A DNA stretch of 64,000 nucleotides from BD2-11 clade cluster bacterium bin43. GTDB taxonomy: Bacteria; Gemmatimonadota; Gemmatimonadetes; Longimicrobiales; Gaopeijiaceae. The stretch is from NCBI GenBank assembly GCA_002238605.1, contig MPMR01000011.1, forward strand, positions 1-64,000, given 5' to 3'. The position numbers and the translations under genes are program-made. Positions 43,502-51,946 of this stretch are shown in pieces; the stretch's first letter is position 1; the number at the start of each line of letters is the position of its first letter. The notes below the pieces were generated by a model. That model was not told the origin of the DNA. It was given only the letters and a program-made list of their open reading frames with translations, and ran no database searches.

Positions 43502-45931
43502 ATGAGAACACTCGTCATCGGAACGGCTCTGGGTGCGGCGCTGACTCTGCTTGGCGACCCCCCTTCCCTTCCTTCCGGGGAATCCCGACCTGCAGGTTCG
43601 GGCGGCGCCAGCGCGGCTTACGCGTCATCGATCGAATCCCCGGCCCTGACCCGGGTGGTGGTCCAGTACTGCCAGGTCTGCCACAACGACGCGCTGCTCA
43701 CGGGCAACGTCTCGCTTCAGGGATTCGACGTGGAACGCGCCCCTGAGCTGGCGGAGACCGCGGAACGCATGATCCGCAAGCTGCGCGCGGGCATGATGCC
43801 GCCCCCCGGGATGCCGCGCCCCTCGGGCGACACCCTCCAGGTGCTGGTGGAGACGCTGGAGCAGCTGGTCGACGAAACCGCCGCCGCCCGCCCCAATCCC
43901 GGGATCCGGCGCTTCCAGAGGCTGAGCCGCGCGGAGTACGAGCGCGTCATCCGCGACATGCTTGACCTCGAGATCGACGCCGGACGCTGGCTCCCCGCCG
44001 ACGTGCTTCTCGGCAGCTTCGACAACCTGTCCGCGGCCCAGGGGCTGTCGACGACGCTGCTGGCCGCCTATATGCGCGCCGCAACCGAAGTGAGCCGCCT
44101 CGCGGTGGGCAACCCGGAGGCTGTTCCCGTGTCGGCCAAGTACACCAACCCGATCGAGGTGTCGCAGCACGCATGGGACCACATCGAGGGGACCCCGTTC
44201 GGCACGCGCGGTGGGATGGTGGTCACCCACGATTTCCCGGCCGACGGCGAGTACGTCCTGACCGTGGAGACCCTGTTCGGACAAGGCACCGGCTTCGAGG
44301 ACCTCGACATCTCCGTCGACGGTGAGGGCGTGGCGGTCATCCCGATCCCGCACAACGGCGAGAGCGGCGTGCCGCTCAAGACCGATCCCGTCTTCGTGCG
44401 CGCGGGCCAGCGCCAGGTGGCGGCGGCGTTCGTGCGGCGCATGGACGGTCCCTACGACGACCGCTTCAGCCCCTTCGACTGGTCGTTCGTGGGCGGCGAG
44501 GACGCCCAGCAGTGGGCCAACTACGGCATCACCGCGCTTCCGCACCTCTCGAACCTGATGATCACCGGGCCCACGGCCGTCGCCGGCGTCTCCGACACGC
44601 CGACCCGGGACAGGATCTTCAGCTGCCGGCCCGCGTCCGAGTCCGAGGAGCGGCCCTGCGCCGAGTCCATCGTGGCTCGGCTCGCGGAACAGGCCTACCG
44701 CCGCCCTGTCAACGACCAGGACCTGCAGGGGCTGATGGCCTTCTACGACCAGGGGTCGGACGGCGGCGGGTTCGAGATCGGCGTGCGCACCGCGCTCCAG
44801 GCACTGCTCGCCAGCCCTTCGTTCGTGTTCCGGCTCGAGCGGGAGCCGGCCGGCCGGGGTGAAGGCGAGAACTACTACCTGAACGACCTCGATCTGGCTT
44901 CCCGGCTGTCCTTCCTCCTCTGGGCCTCGGCGCCCGACCAGGAGCTGCTCGATGTCGCCGCCCGCGGACGGCTTTCCGACGACGCCGTGCTCGAAGCGCA
45001 GGTGCGGCGCATGCTCGCCGATCCGCGCTCCGACGCGCTGGGCACCCGCTTCGCGCATCAGTGGCTGCGCCTGCAGGACGCCGCCAAGAACAACCCGGAG
45101 CCGTACCTCTATCCCGATTTCACCGGCCAGTTGAGCGACGACCTGGTGCGGGAAACCGAGCTCTTCTTCAACCACCTGGTGCAGGAAGACCGCAGCCTGC
45201 TCGAGTTCTTCAGCGCGGATTACACCTTCCTGAACGAGCGCCTGGCGCGGCACTACGGGATCGACGGCGTCACGGGCGACGATTACCGCCTGGTCACGTA
45301 TCCCGACGACAAGCGGCGCGGCATCCTCGGGCACGGGAGCGTCCTGCTGCTGACCTCGATGTCGGCGCGCACCTCTCCGGTTCTGCGAGGGAAGTGGGTC
45401 ATGGAGGTCCTGATGGGTACGCCTCCGCCGCATCCTCCGCCCAACGTTCCCGCCTTCGACCAGACCGAGGGAACGGCGGACGGCCGCCGCCTCACCACGC
45501 GCGAGCGCATGGAGCGTCACCGCGCCAATCCGACCTGCAACGCTTGTCATCGCTTCATGGATCCCATCGGCCTCGCGCTCGACAACTACGACGTGACCGG
45601 CCGCTGGCGCATCCGCGAGAACATGGTGGCGCTGGACACGCGCGGCGACTTCTACGACGGAACGCCCATTACCACGCCGGCCGAACTGACCCAGGTCATC
45701 CTCAAGCGTCCGATCCCGCTGGTGCGCAATTTCACGGCGCATCTGCTGGCGTACGCGATCGGCCGCCCCGTGGAGTACTTCGATCAACCAACCATTCGAG
45801 CCATCGCGCGCGACGCGGAGGCCGAAGGATACAGCATGTCCGCCTTTGTTCTGGGGATCGTGAAGAGCGATCCGTTCCGGATGAGACGAACCGAGGCGAC
45901 CGCCGACACGGAAGCCAACCAGGGAGTGTAA
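43502..45931 (+). CDS. DUF1592/DUF1588-type cytochrome c-like protein
   Basis: An 809-residue exported protein of the Planctomycetes-type DUF1587-1595-1592-1588-1585 set. A CxxCH haem motif occurs near the N-terminus (CQVCH, 57-61) and another near the C-terminus (CNACH, about 679-683). Landmarks are RVIRDMLDLEIDAG (DUF1587), LSFLLWASAPDQELLD (DUF1592), TSPVLRGKWVMEVLMG (DUF1588) and YDVTGRWR plus LLAYAIGRPVEY (DUF1585). It has a predicted signal peptide. The biochemical role of the family is not established. ATG 43502 has GGAGG upstream. It is the first of three genes with DUF1552 and ankyrin proteins. Confidence 0.9.
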   Translation: MRTLVIGTALGAALTLLGDPPSLPSGESRPAGSGGASAAYASSIESPALTRVVVQYCQVCHNDALLTGNVSLQGFDVERAPELAETAERMIRKLRAGMMPPPGMPRPSGDTLQVLVETLEQLVDETAAARPNPGIRRFQRLSRAEYERVIRDMLDLEIDAGRWLPADVLLGSFDNLSAAQGLSTTLLAAYMRAATEVSRLAVGNPEAVPVSAKYTNPIEVSQHAWDHIEGTPFGTRGGMVVTHDFPADGEYVLTVETLFGQGTGFEDLDISVDGEGVAVIPIPHNGESGVPLKTDPVFVRAGQRQVAAAFVRRMDGPYDDRFSPFDWSFVGGEDAQQWANYGITALPHLSNLMITGPTAVAGVSDTPTRDRIFSCRPASESEERPCAESIVARLAEQAYRRPVNDQDLQGLMAFYDQGSDGGGFEIGVRTALQALLASPSFVFRLEREPAGRGEGENYYLNDLDLASRLSFLLWASAPDQELLDVAARGRLSDDAVLEAQVRRMLADPRSDALGTRFAHQWLRLQDAAKNNPEPYLYPDFTGQLSDDLVRETELFFNHLVQEDRSLLEFFSADYTFLNERLARHYGIDGVTGDDYRLVTYPDDKRRGILGHGSVLLLTSMSARTSPVLRGKWVMEVLMGTPPPHPPPNVPAFDQTEGTADGRRLTTRERMERHRANPTCNACHRFMDPIGLALDNYDVTGRWRIRENMVALDTRGDFYDGTPITTPAELTQVILKRPIPLVRNFTAHLLAYAIGRPVEYFDQPTIRAIARDAEAEGYSMSAFVLGIVKSDPFRMRRTEATADTEANQGV

Positions 45932-45937
45932 GCGACC

Positions 45938-47368
45938 ATGAACTTCATTACGGGAAAGCACCTTTCTCGCCGTACCTTCCTTCGCGGGATGGGCACTACG
46001 GTTGCGCTCCCCCTGCTGGACGCAATGGTCCCCGCCGGCAGGCTCTGGCGGGACCGCGCCGCCAGCGACTTCACGCGCTTCGTGGGCATCGAAGAATCGA
46101 TGGGATGCGCGGGCGGGAGCGACTGGGGAGACCAGCAGTTCCTGTTCGCGCCCGAGAAGGTCGGCCGCGACTTCGAGTTCGCGGCGACCAGCCAGCTCAA
46201 GCCCCTCGAGCCCTACCGCGACTACCTGACGGTGATCAGCAACACCGACTCGCGGATGGCGGAGGCGTACCGCGCGGAGGAGATCGGCGGCGACCACGAC
46301 CGCACCACCGCCGTCTTCCTGACGCAGGCCCATCCCAAGCAGACCCAGGGATCGGACGTCTATCTCGGGACCTCGCTGGACCAGTTGCACGCGCGCCGCT
46401 TCGGCCAGGACACCGCACTTCCCTCGCTGGAGCTCACCACCGAGTCGATCGACCGCGGGGGCGGATGCGCCTACAACTACCACTGCGCCTACACGACCTC
46501 GGTGGCGTGGGCCTCCCCGACCCAGCCGCTTCCGGCCATCCGCGAGCCGCGCGCGGTCTTCGAGCAGCTCTTCGGAGCGGGTGACTCCGCCGCCGACCGC
46601 GCCGCCCGCCGCCGCACGGACCGCAGCGTCATCGACTGGATCGCCGCCGAGGTGGCGCGCCTGAAGAGAGAGCTGGGGGCCGTCGACCGCCGGGCCATGG
46701 ACGAGTACCTGACCCACATCCGCGAGCTGGAGCGCCGCATCGAGCTGGTCGAGGAGCGCAACACGAGCGGCGAGGAGCGGGCGATGCCGGAGGCTCCCTC
46801 CGGGGTCCCGGATTCCTGGGAAGAGCACATGGAACTCATGTTCGATCTCCAGCTGCTTGCGCTGCAGACCGACATGACCCGGGTCATCACCTTCAAGATC
46901 GGCTTCGACCAGTCGAACCGGACGTTCCCGGTCAGCGGCACCAACAAGTCGTTCCACGGCGCGTCGCACCACGGCAACGTCCCCGCCGACATCATGGACT
47001 TCAACCTCATCAATACCCACAGGCTGAGCCTGATGGGGTACTTCCTGGAGAAGATGAAGAACACGATGGAGGGCGACGCTTCGCTGCTGGACAAGACCGC
47101 CATCGTCTGGGGTTCCTCGATGGGCGACCCCAACCTGCACAACCACCGCCGCTGCCCGCTCATCCTGATGGGGCACGCCAACGGCGCCCTGGAAGGCAAC
47201 ATGCACTTGCGGGCGCCCAAGGGAACGCCGATGGCCGACGCGTTCGTAAGCCTGATGCAGGGCATCGGACACGACGACCTGCGGTCGTTCGGGGACAGCG
47301 TGAGCCCGTTCCCGCTCTCGTTCCCCAGAGGCGGTTTTGCCGACGCGCTGCGGGAGGCCGGATCGTGA
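45938..47368 (+). CDS. DUF1552 protein, TAT-exported
   Basis: A 476-residue protein with a twin-arginine-like signal (LSRRTFLRGMGTTVALPLLD), consistent with export in folded form. It has the DUF1552 body (FVGIEESMGCAGGSDWGD; TQAHPKQTQGSDVYLGTS; SMGDPNLHNHRRCPLILMG), which is regularly found directly after DUF1592/1588 genes and may fold like a sulfatase/phosphatase relative. Its function is unknown. It starts 6 nt after the previous stop, and its own stop overlaps the ankyrin gene's GTG start by 4 nt. Confidence 0.9.
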   Translation: MNFITGKHLSRRTFLRGMGTTVALPLLDAMVPAGRLWRDRAASDFTRFVGIEESMGCAGGSDWGDQQFLFAPEKVGRDFEFAATSQLKPLEPYRDYLTVISNTDSRMAEAYRAEEIGGDHDRTTAVFLTQAHPKQTQGSDVYLGTSLDQLHARRFGQDTALPSLELTTESIDRGGGCAYNYHCAYTTSVAWASPTQPLPAIREPRAVFEQLFGAGDSAADRAARRRTDRSVIDWIAAEVARLKRELGAVDRRAMDEYLTHIRELERRIELVEERNTSGEERAMPEAPSGVPDSWEEHMELMFDLQLLALQTDMTRVITFKIGFDQSNRTFPVSGTNKSFHGASHHGNVPADIMDFNLINTHRLSLMGYFLEKMKNTMEGDASLLDKTAIVWGSSMGDPNLHNHRRCPLILMGHANGALEGNMHLRAPKGTPMADAFVSLMQGIGHDDLRSFGDSVSPFPLSFPRGGFADALREAGS

Positions 47369-49332
47369 GGGCCCCCGACGAGGCGGTGAAGCGCGGCCGC
47401 ATGGGCGTGCTGGGCGCGACCCTGCTCCTGGCGTCGCTGGCCGCCTCTGTTGAGGCTCAGGATGCCGGGCTGATGGGCGCGGCAAGGCAGGGCGACGCGG
47501 AAGCGGTTCAGACGCTGCTCGCCGGAGGGGCGGACCCGAGTCAGGCGCAGGGCGACGGCATGACCGCGTTGCACATGGCCGCGCTCGAGGGCCACGGCGA
47601 TGTCGTGGACGTGCTGCTGGCCGCGGGTGCCGAGGTCGGCGCGACGACCCGCATCGGGGCGTACACGCCACTCCACCTGGCCAGCCAGGCCGGACACGGG
47701 GCGGTGGTGCGCTCTCTCCTCGAGAGGGGCGCGGATGCGAACCTCGCCACCACCAATAGCGGGGCCACCCCGCTCCACCTGGCCGCGCGCGTAGTGGCCG
47801 GCGAGGACGCGGTAGCCGCGTTGCTGGAACACGGTGCCGACGTCAACGCGCGAGAGGGCTCCGCGGGGCAGACCCCATTGATGTTTGCGGCCTCGTACAG
47901 CCGGACACCGGCGATTCAGGTACTCCTGAAGCACGGAGCCGACCCGAACGTGGCCACCAGAGTGGTGGACGTGCTGCACAGCGTGGCCATCGACCGCGAG
48001 GCCAGCCAGCTCCTGCGCGACCGCATCGAAGGGCTCCGCTTCGAAGCCGAACCGGGCACGGAGCCGGAATTGACCCCCGCACAGGTGCAGGAAGCGATCG
48101 CCGCCCAGCGCGAGTTCCTGCGCGCCGACCACGCGCAGCGGCAGTTCAATGCCGACGATCTGGTCCAGCACCGCGCGGACTACCCCGGCGGCCCGCCGCT
48201 CGCGCGTCCTCCCTACCGGGAGACGCTGGTGGGCATGACCGGCGGCATGACCGCGCTGCTGCACGCCGCTCGCGAGGGCCATGTCGAAGCGGCACTCGCG
48301 CTGCTGGACGGCGGAGCCGACATCGACCAGGTCAGCGGCGACGGCACCAGCCCGCTGCTGATGACCATCATCAACGGCCAGTTCGACCTGGCGATGGAGC
48401 TGGTCGAGCATGGCGCCGATCCCGACCGGGCCGCCGACACCGACGGCATCTCCCCGGTGTTCGCGGTGCTGCAGACCCACTGGGCGCCCAAGTCCAACTA
48501 CCCGCAGCCGCGCGCGCAGGACAACGAGCAGACCGAATACCTGGAGTTGCTGCAGGCGCTTCTGGACGCGGGCGCGGACCCGAACGTCCAGCTCAACACG
48601 CACCTGTGGTACTGGGAGTTCGGCCTCACCAAGATGGGCATCAACCTGGAGGGCGCCACGCCCTTCTACCGGGCCGCCTTCGCGCAGGACATCGAAGCCA
48701 TGAAGATGCTGGCCGCCCACGGCGCCGACCCCAACATCCCCACGCGCTGGCCGGCGGTGGGCATGCGGGAGCGCCGCCAGCAGGACGGGCGCCAGCAGGA
48801 GGATTCAGGCCTTCCCTGGATTCCCGAAGACTCGTACAACGCGTACCCCATCCATGCCGCAGCCGGTGGCGGCTGGCAGGGGCTCGGGGCGTTCAGCGTG
48901 CGCGCAGTCCCCGACAACTTCCTCAACGCGGTCAAGTACCTGGTCGACGAGCACGGGGCGGATGTGAATCTGGCCGACTCCTGGCTGTACCGGCCGATCC
49001 ACTACGCCGCGGCCCGTGGCGACAACGAACTCATCATGTACCTGGTCGAGCAGGGCGCGGACGTGACCGCCATCACCCGGCTGGGTCAGTCCGCGGCCGA
49101 CATGGCGAGGGGCGGACGCTCCGGGTTCTTCGTACGGGTCGCCTACCCGGAAACGGAGGAGTTGCTGGTGAACCTCGGCTCCAGCCGCGAGTGCGAGCAC
49201 ACCCACTTCCTGGACACGGGCGACTTCTGCGAGGGTCTCGGCGTCTTCGACCCGTGGAAGGAAAAGGGGATTCCGCAGACGACGGAGGCCGTGGTGCCGC
49301 CTCCCCCTCCGCCGGGGGGAAACCGGAGGTAG
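47365..49332 (+). CDS. Secreted ankyrin-repeat protein
   Basis: A 655-residue protein with a signal peptide (LGATLLLASLAASVEAQ, about 14-31) followed by about ten ankyrin repeats (G-x-T-P-L-H-L-A-x; e.g. GAYTPLHLASQAGHGAVV; GDGMTALHMAALEGHG). Repeats are split by a 100-residue insert around 215-290, and the final repeat is followed by a Pro-rich tail. GTG 47365 overlaps the DUF1552 stop (GTGA), so translation is coupled. Exported ankyrin proteins usually bind a protein partner; the two exported products of the operon are obvious candidates. Partnership is inference. Confidence 0.88.
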   Translation: MRAPDEAVKRGRMGVLGATLLLASLAASVEAQDAGLMGAARQGDAEAVQTLLAGGADPSQAQGDGMTALHMAALEGHGDVVDVLLAAGAEVGATTRIGAYTPLHLASQAGHGAVVRSLLERGADANLATTNSGATPLHLAARVVAGEDAVAALLEHGADVNAREGSAGQTPLMFAASYSRTPAIQVLLKHGADPNVATRVVDVLHSVAIDREASQLLRDRIEGLRFEAEPGTEPELTPAQVQEAIAAQREFLRADHAQRQFNADDLVQHRADYPGGPPLARPPYRETLVGMTGGMTALLHAAREGHVEAALALLDGGADIDQVSGDGTSPLLMTIINGQFDLAMELVEHGADPDRAADTDGISPVFAVLQTHWAPKSNYPQPRAQDNEQTEYLELLQALLDAGADPNVQLNTHLWYWEFGLTKMGINLEGATPFYRAAFAQDIEAMKMLAAHGADPNIPTRWPAVGMRERRQQDGRQQEDSGLPWIPEDSYNAYPIHAAAGGGWQGLGAFSVRAVPDNFLNAVKYLVDEHGADVNLADSWLYRPIHYAAARGDNELIMYLVEQGADVTAITRLGQSAADMARGGRSGFFVRVAYPETEELLVNLGSSRECEHTHFLDTGDFCEGLGVFDPWKEKGIPQTTEAVVPPPPPPGGNRR

Positions 49333-49429
49333 AAGGCCCTCCAGGAGGAGTGCGGGCGGGGGAAAGCAGGCGGAATCGGTAGAATCCGCCACAAGCCCCA
49401 ATGCAGGCGGATTCTTTCCGGTATCCACA

Positions 49430-49464
49430 CTTGAAATGTGAACATGCGTCATTCATATTTCAAG
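49430..49464 (+). promoter_or_regulatory. Promoter and inverted repeat before the DUF4143 ATPase
   Basis: CTTGAAAT (49430-49437) and ATTTCAAG (49457-49464) form an 8-bp perfect inverted repeat. Within it TTGAAA (49431-49436), 17 bp and CATATT (49454-49459) make a promoter whose predicted start is the ATG at 49466, implying a leaderless mRNA. A repressor could occupy both hexamers. Confidence 0.5.
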
Positions 49465-49465
49465 G

Positions 49466-50635
49466 ATGATGGAGATAGCCCGAGAAAACCACCTGCAGCG
49501 CCTGCGCCTGCTTATCGGCGAGTTCCCTGTCGTCGCCCTTCTGGGTGCGCGACAAGTCGGCAAGACCACACTCGCCCGTCATCTTCAGGCCTCGACACAG
49601 GATCCGACCACGTGGTTCGATCTCGAAGATCCAGCCGATCTGGCGCGGCTGGCGGACCCCGGCCTGGAACTGAGGCCGCTCCGTGGGCTCGTCGTCCTGG
49701 ACGAGATCCAGAGGCTGCCCGACCTGTTTCCGCTCTTGCGCGTGCTCGCGGATCGTCCCGCAACCCCGGCCAGGTTTCTGGTGCTGGGCAGCGCATCACC
49801 GGAGCTCCTCCGGCAGACATCCGAATCTCTTGCGGGCCGCGTGGCGTTTCACGAACTCGACGGCCTCAGCCTGGAAGAGGTCGACGACCTCGAACACCTG
49901 TGGCTGCGGGGAGGGTTTCCACGCTCCTATCTGGCTCGTACGGAACCTGCCAGCCGGCGCTGGCGCGATGGCTTTGTCAGCACGTTCCTGTCGCGCGATC
50001 TCCCTGGCCTGGGAAGCCGGATTCCGCCCACAACCCTCCGCCGCTTCTGGACGATGCTCGCACACTGGCACGGGCAGGTCTGGAACGGCGCTGAATTCGG
50101 ACGCGCGTTCGGAATCTCGCACACGACGGTACGGCGCTACCTGGATCTGCTGACTTCAGTGTACGTGGTGAGACAGCTGCAGCCCTGGTTCGAGAACATC
50201 CGCAAGCGGCAAGTACGCTCGCCCAAGATATACATCGCCGATTCGGGCCTTCTTCACGCGCTTCTCGGGTTGACCAGCCGCGAGGATGTTGTGTCGCATC
50301 CCAAGGTGGGAGCGTCCTGGGAGGGAGTCGTCATTCAGCAGGTGATTCACCTGCTCCGCGTCCCGCCGGAGCAGTGCTTCCACTGGTCCACACACGCGGG
50401 TGCGGAGCTTGACCTGCTGGTGATGTCCGGCGGGCGCCGCCTCGGCTTCGAGGTCAAACGAACGGAAGCACCTCGCGTAACCCGCTCGATGCGTTCAGCT
50501 AACGAGACACTTGGTCTGTCGCAGCTCTTTGTCGTGCACGCCGGAACAGGGACGTATCGGATGGCGCCGAATATGCTCGCCCTGCCCGCGACTCAGCTTC
50601 GGGATACGCTCCACCCCATGCGCGTCGGGAGCTAG
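49466..50635 (+). CDS. DUF4143 ATPase (AAA family)
   Basis: A 389-residue ATPase. Walker A is GARQVGKTT (27-35) and Walker B is VVLDE (76-80). The C-terminal half is a DUF4143 domain with ELDLLVMSGGRRLGFEVK, a pattern like the PD-(D/E)xK nuclease fold (D/E...E-V-K). DUF4143 proteins are often mobile, occur in many copies and have no settled role. Two tandem ATGs occur at 49466. No useful Shine-Dalgarno is present apart from AAGG adjacent to the start. It ends with the shared CTAG of the convergent MOSC gene. Confidence 0.85.
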   Translation: MMEIARENHLQRLRLLIGEFPVVALLGARQVGKTTLARHLQASTQDPTTWFDLEDPADLARLADPGLELRPLRGLVVLDEIQRLPDLFPLLRVLADRPATPARFLVLGSASPELLRQTSESLAGRVAFHELDGLSLEEVDDLEHLWLRGGFPRSYLARTEPASRRWRDGFVSTFLSRDLPGLGSRIPPTTLRRFWTMLAHWHGQVWNGAEFGRAFGISHTTVRRYLDLLTSVYVVRQLQPWFENIRKRQVRSPKIYIADSGLLHALLGLTSREDVVSHPKVGASWEGVVIQQVIHLLRVPPEQCFHWSTHAGAELDLLVMSGGRRLGFEVKRTEAPRVTRSMRSANETLGLSQLFVVHAGTGTYRMAPNMLALPATQLRDTLHPMRVGS

Positions 50636-51072
50636 TCCTCCCAGCTCACCGCATCCCCGACCTGGATGCGCGCGTCGCTCAGCACCGTGCAGAAGACCCC
50701 GCCGCGCCAGCCGGGGTCGAGGGCGTCCCGCAGCCCGGTGAGCTGTTCCTCCATGATCGTGCACGGCCGGGTCTCGCCGCGGATTTGTAACAGGCAGTCG
50801 CCGATACGGATCTTGCGGTCGCGGGTCTCGGCCAGCCTCACGCCGCTCACCATCAGGTTCGCACGCCTGAGGGCCGGATCGACGGACGTGCCGAGTTCGT
50901 CGTTGAGGTCGTCGAAGACTTCCTTCTCGATCAATGTGACCTGACGCCGGGTACGTCCGAAGTTCGCATCACCGGCGAGCCCGCCTCCCGCTTCGGCGGC
51001 GGCTTCGGAGACGGCGCTCATTTCGCCCCCACGTTGCCGCTTGAGCCAGATCGCCTCGAGTCTTCCGCTCAT
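50632..51072 (-). CDS. MOSC-domain protein
   Basis: A 146-residue single-domain MOSC protein. It has GRLEAIWLKR at the start, GLAGDANFGRTRRQVTLIEKE, a key family segment, and TRPCTIMEE, with the conserved cysteine used by MOSC domains in sulfur transfer or molybdenum-cofactor chemistry. It may bind a sulfur or cofactor ligand. ATG 51072 has AGGAG about 9 nt upstream; a long in-frame opening further upstream is probably not translated. Convergent with the ATPase; both stop codons share CTAG at 50632-50635. Confidence 0.85.
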   Translation of the reverse strand: MSGRLEAIWLKRQRGGEMSAVSEAAAEAGGGLAGDANFGRTRRQVTLIEKEVFDDLNDELGTSVDPALRRANLMVSGVRLAETRDRKIRIGDCLLQIRGETRPCTIMEEQLTGLRDALDPGWRGGVFCTVLSDARIQVGDAVSWED

Positions 51073-51456
51073 CCGTATCGCTCCTGTCGGTTCCGTTCTG
51101 TTTCCGGATGTATGGTCGTGTTCCGGATGTGTCGCCGTTTCCCCGATGTGTCGCCGGCCGGTGTTCCGGATGCGTCGTCCGTGCCACCCTGGCTCGAACC
51201 GCTCCAGAATACCCAATCGAGCCGCTGAAGGCGAGAGACGGTTTCCGCCGGTCGGGTGACCGGCCCGGGACGCGGGGCGCGCCTGTCCGGATCGCCCGGC
51301 GGCGAGGCCGCGGTGAAGGCGTCCCATCCAGCCATGGACTCGCCCCGGCATCCGGGTTCGGTGTGGTTCATGAGGGCACCTCAGGCCAACGACGAGCGGG
51401 GCGGTCGACGGCCACGGACTCGCGCCCGCCAGGAGCGTACCCTCAATCCGGAGACC
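51073..51456. other. 384-bp gap with degenerate repeats upstream of MOSC
   Basis: Between the MOSC start and the secreted peptide gene. It holds the degenerate repeats at 51101-51180. An in-frame extension of the peptide gene back to 51256 exists but has no ribosome-binding site or signal-like sequence. No clear promoter is seen. Confidence 0.5.
51101..51180. repeat. Four degenerate direct repeats of about 17-26 bp
   Basis: Starts near 51101, 51121, 51138 and 51164, with the core TTCCGGATGTGTCGCC (one TTTCCCCGATGTGTCGCC). They lie just upstream of the MOSC gene and may overlap its regulatory region. Confidence 0.6.
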
Positions 51457-51681
51457 ATGGACATGACCACTCGACGCAAGACCCCGAACCGCCTCACGAC
51501 GGCCGCGCTTTCCCTCGCGGCCGCCCTGGCCCTGCAGACCGGACCGGCGGCCGCGCAGTTCGCTGATCACGCCCCACCTGTCGAAGACGAGATCATCGAT
51601 GGGCGTCCGGACGCCGACGGCAACGGCAACTGGATCCTGTGCTGGCCGCTGCATTGGCTCATTTACTGCTGGACCAGCTAG
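51457..51681 (+). CDS. Short secreted peptide, Trp/Cys-rich C-terminus
   Basis: A 74-residue precursor. A signal peptide (about 1-33, ending PAAA before Q34) is followed by an acidic linker (VEDEIIDGRPDADGNGN) and a hydrophobic end WILCWPLHWLIYCWTS. Cys62 and Cys71 could form a disulfide; Trp59, 63, 67 and 72 lie about one helical turn apart. ATG 51457 has GGAG upstream. No homologous family is recognised. It could be an antimicrobial, a signal peptide or a small envelope protein. The gene is followed by a 23-bp tandem repeat array. Coding status rests on the signal peptide and ribosome-binding site. Confidence 0.6.
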   Translation: MDMTTRRKTPNRLTTAALSLAAALALQTGPAAAQFADHAPPVEDEIIDGRPDADGNGNWILCWPLHWLIYCWTS

Positions 51682-51745
51682 GAGGCACCTGATTGCGGCG
51701 CAGTCGCCCCGCCGGTGGCACCGGTCGTCCTGGCCGCTGCCACCG

Positions 51746-51929
51746 GCGAGTGCGGTCGCGCACGGGTCGCGTTGAGGGCGGCGCAGGGACGGCGTTGAGG
51801 GCCGCGCACGGACCGCGTTGAGGGCCGCGCACGGGTCGCGTTGAGGGCGGCGCAGGGACGGCGTTGAGGGCCGCGCACGGACGGCGTTGAGGGCCGCGCA
51901 CGGACCGCGTTGAGGGCCGCGCCTCGCCC
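51746..51929. repeat. 23-bp tandem repeat array (7 copies plus a degenerate leader copy)
   Basis: Copies start every 23 bp at 51769, 51792, 51815, 51838, 51861, 51884 and 51907; a degenerate copy precedes at 51746 and the last is truncated in similarity. All begin GCGTTGAGGG, then CxGCGCAxGG with small changes. Copies 1 and 4 are identical, as are 2 and 6, suggesting a 69-bp higher-order unit. No spacers occur, so this is not a CRISPR. It lies between the stops of two convergent genes. Confidence 0.9.
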
Positions 51930-51946
51930 GCGCGTTGGCTTCGCCT

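Noticed and set aside
43625-47671. A 1,348-codon open frame on the minus strand through the DUF1592 and DUF1552 genes
   Set aside because: The frame is antisense to two well-supported family genes and has no recognisable domain; long antisense frames are common at this GC content.
49466-51072. ATPase plus MOSC as a defence pair
   Set aside because: They are convergent, share only the CTAG stop overlap, and neither has a defence-specific domain; the arrangement looks coincidental.
51746-51929. The 23-bp array as a CRISPR
   Set aside because: The copies are contiguous with no spacers and no cas gene is near.
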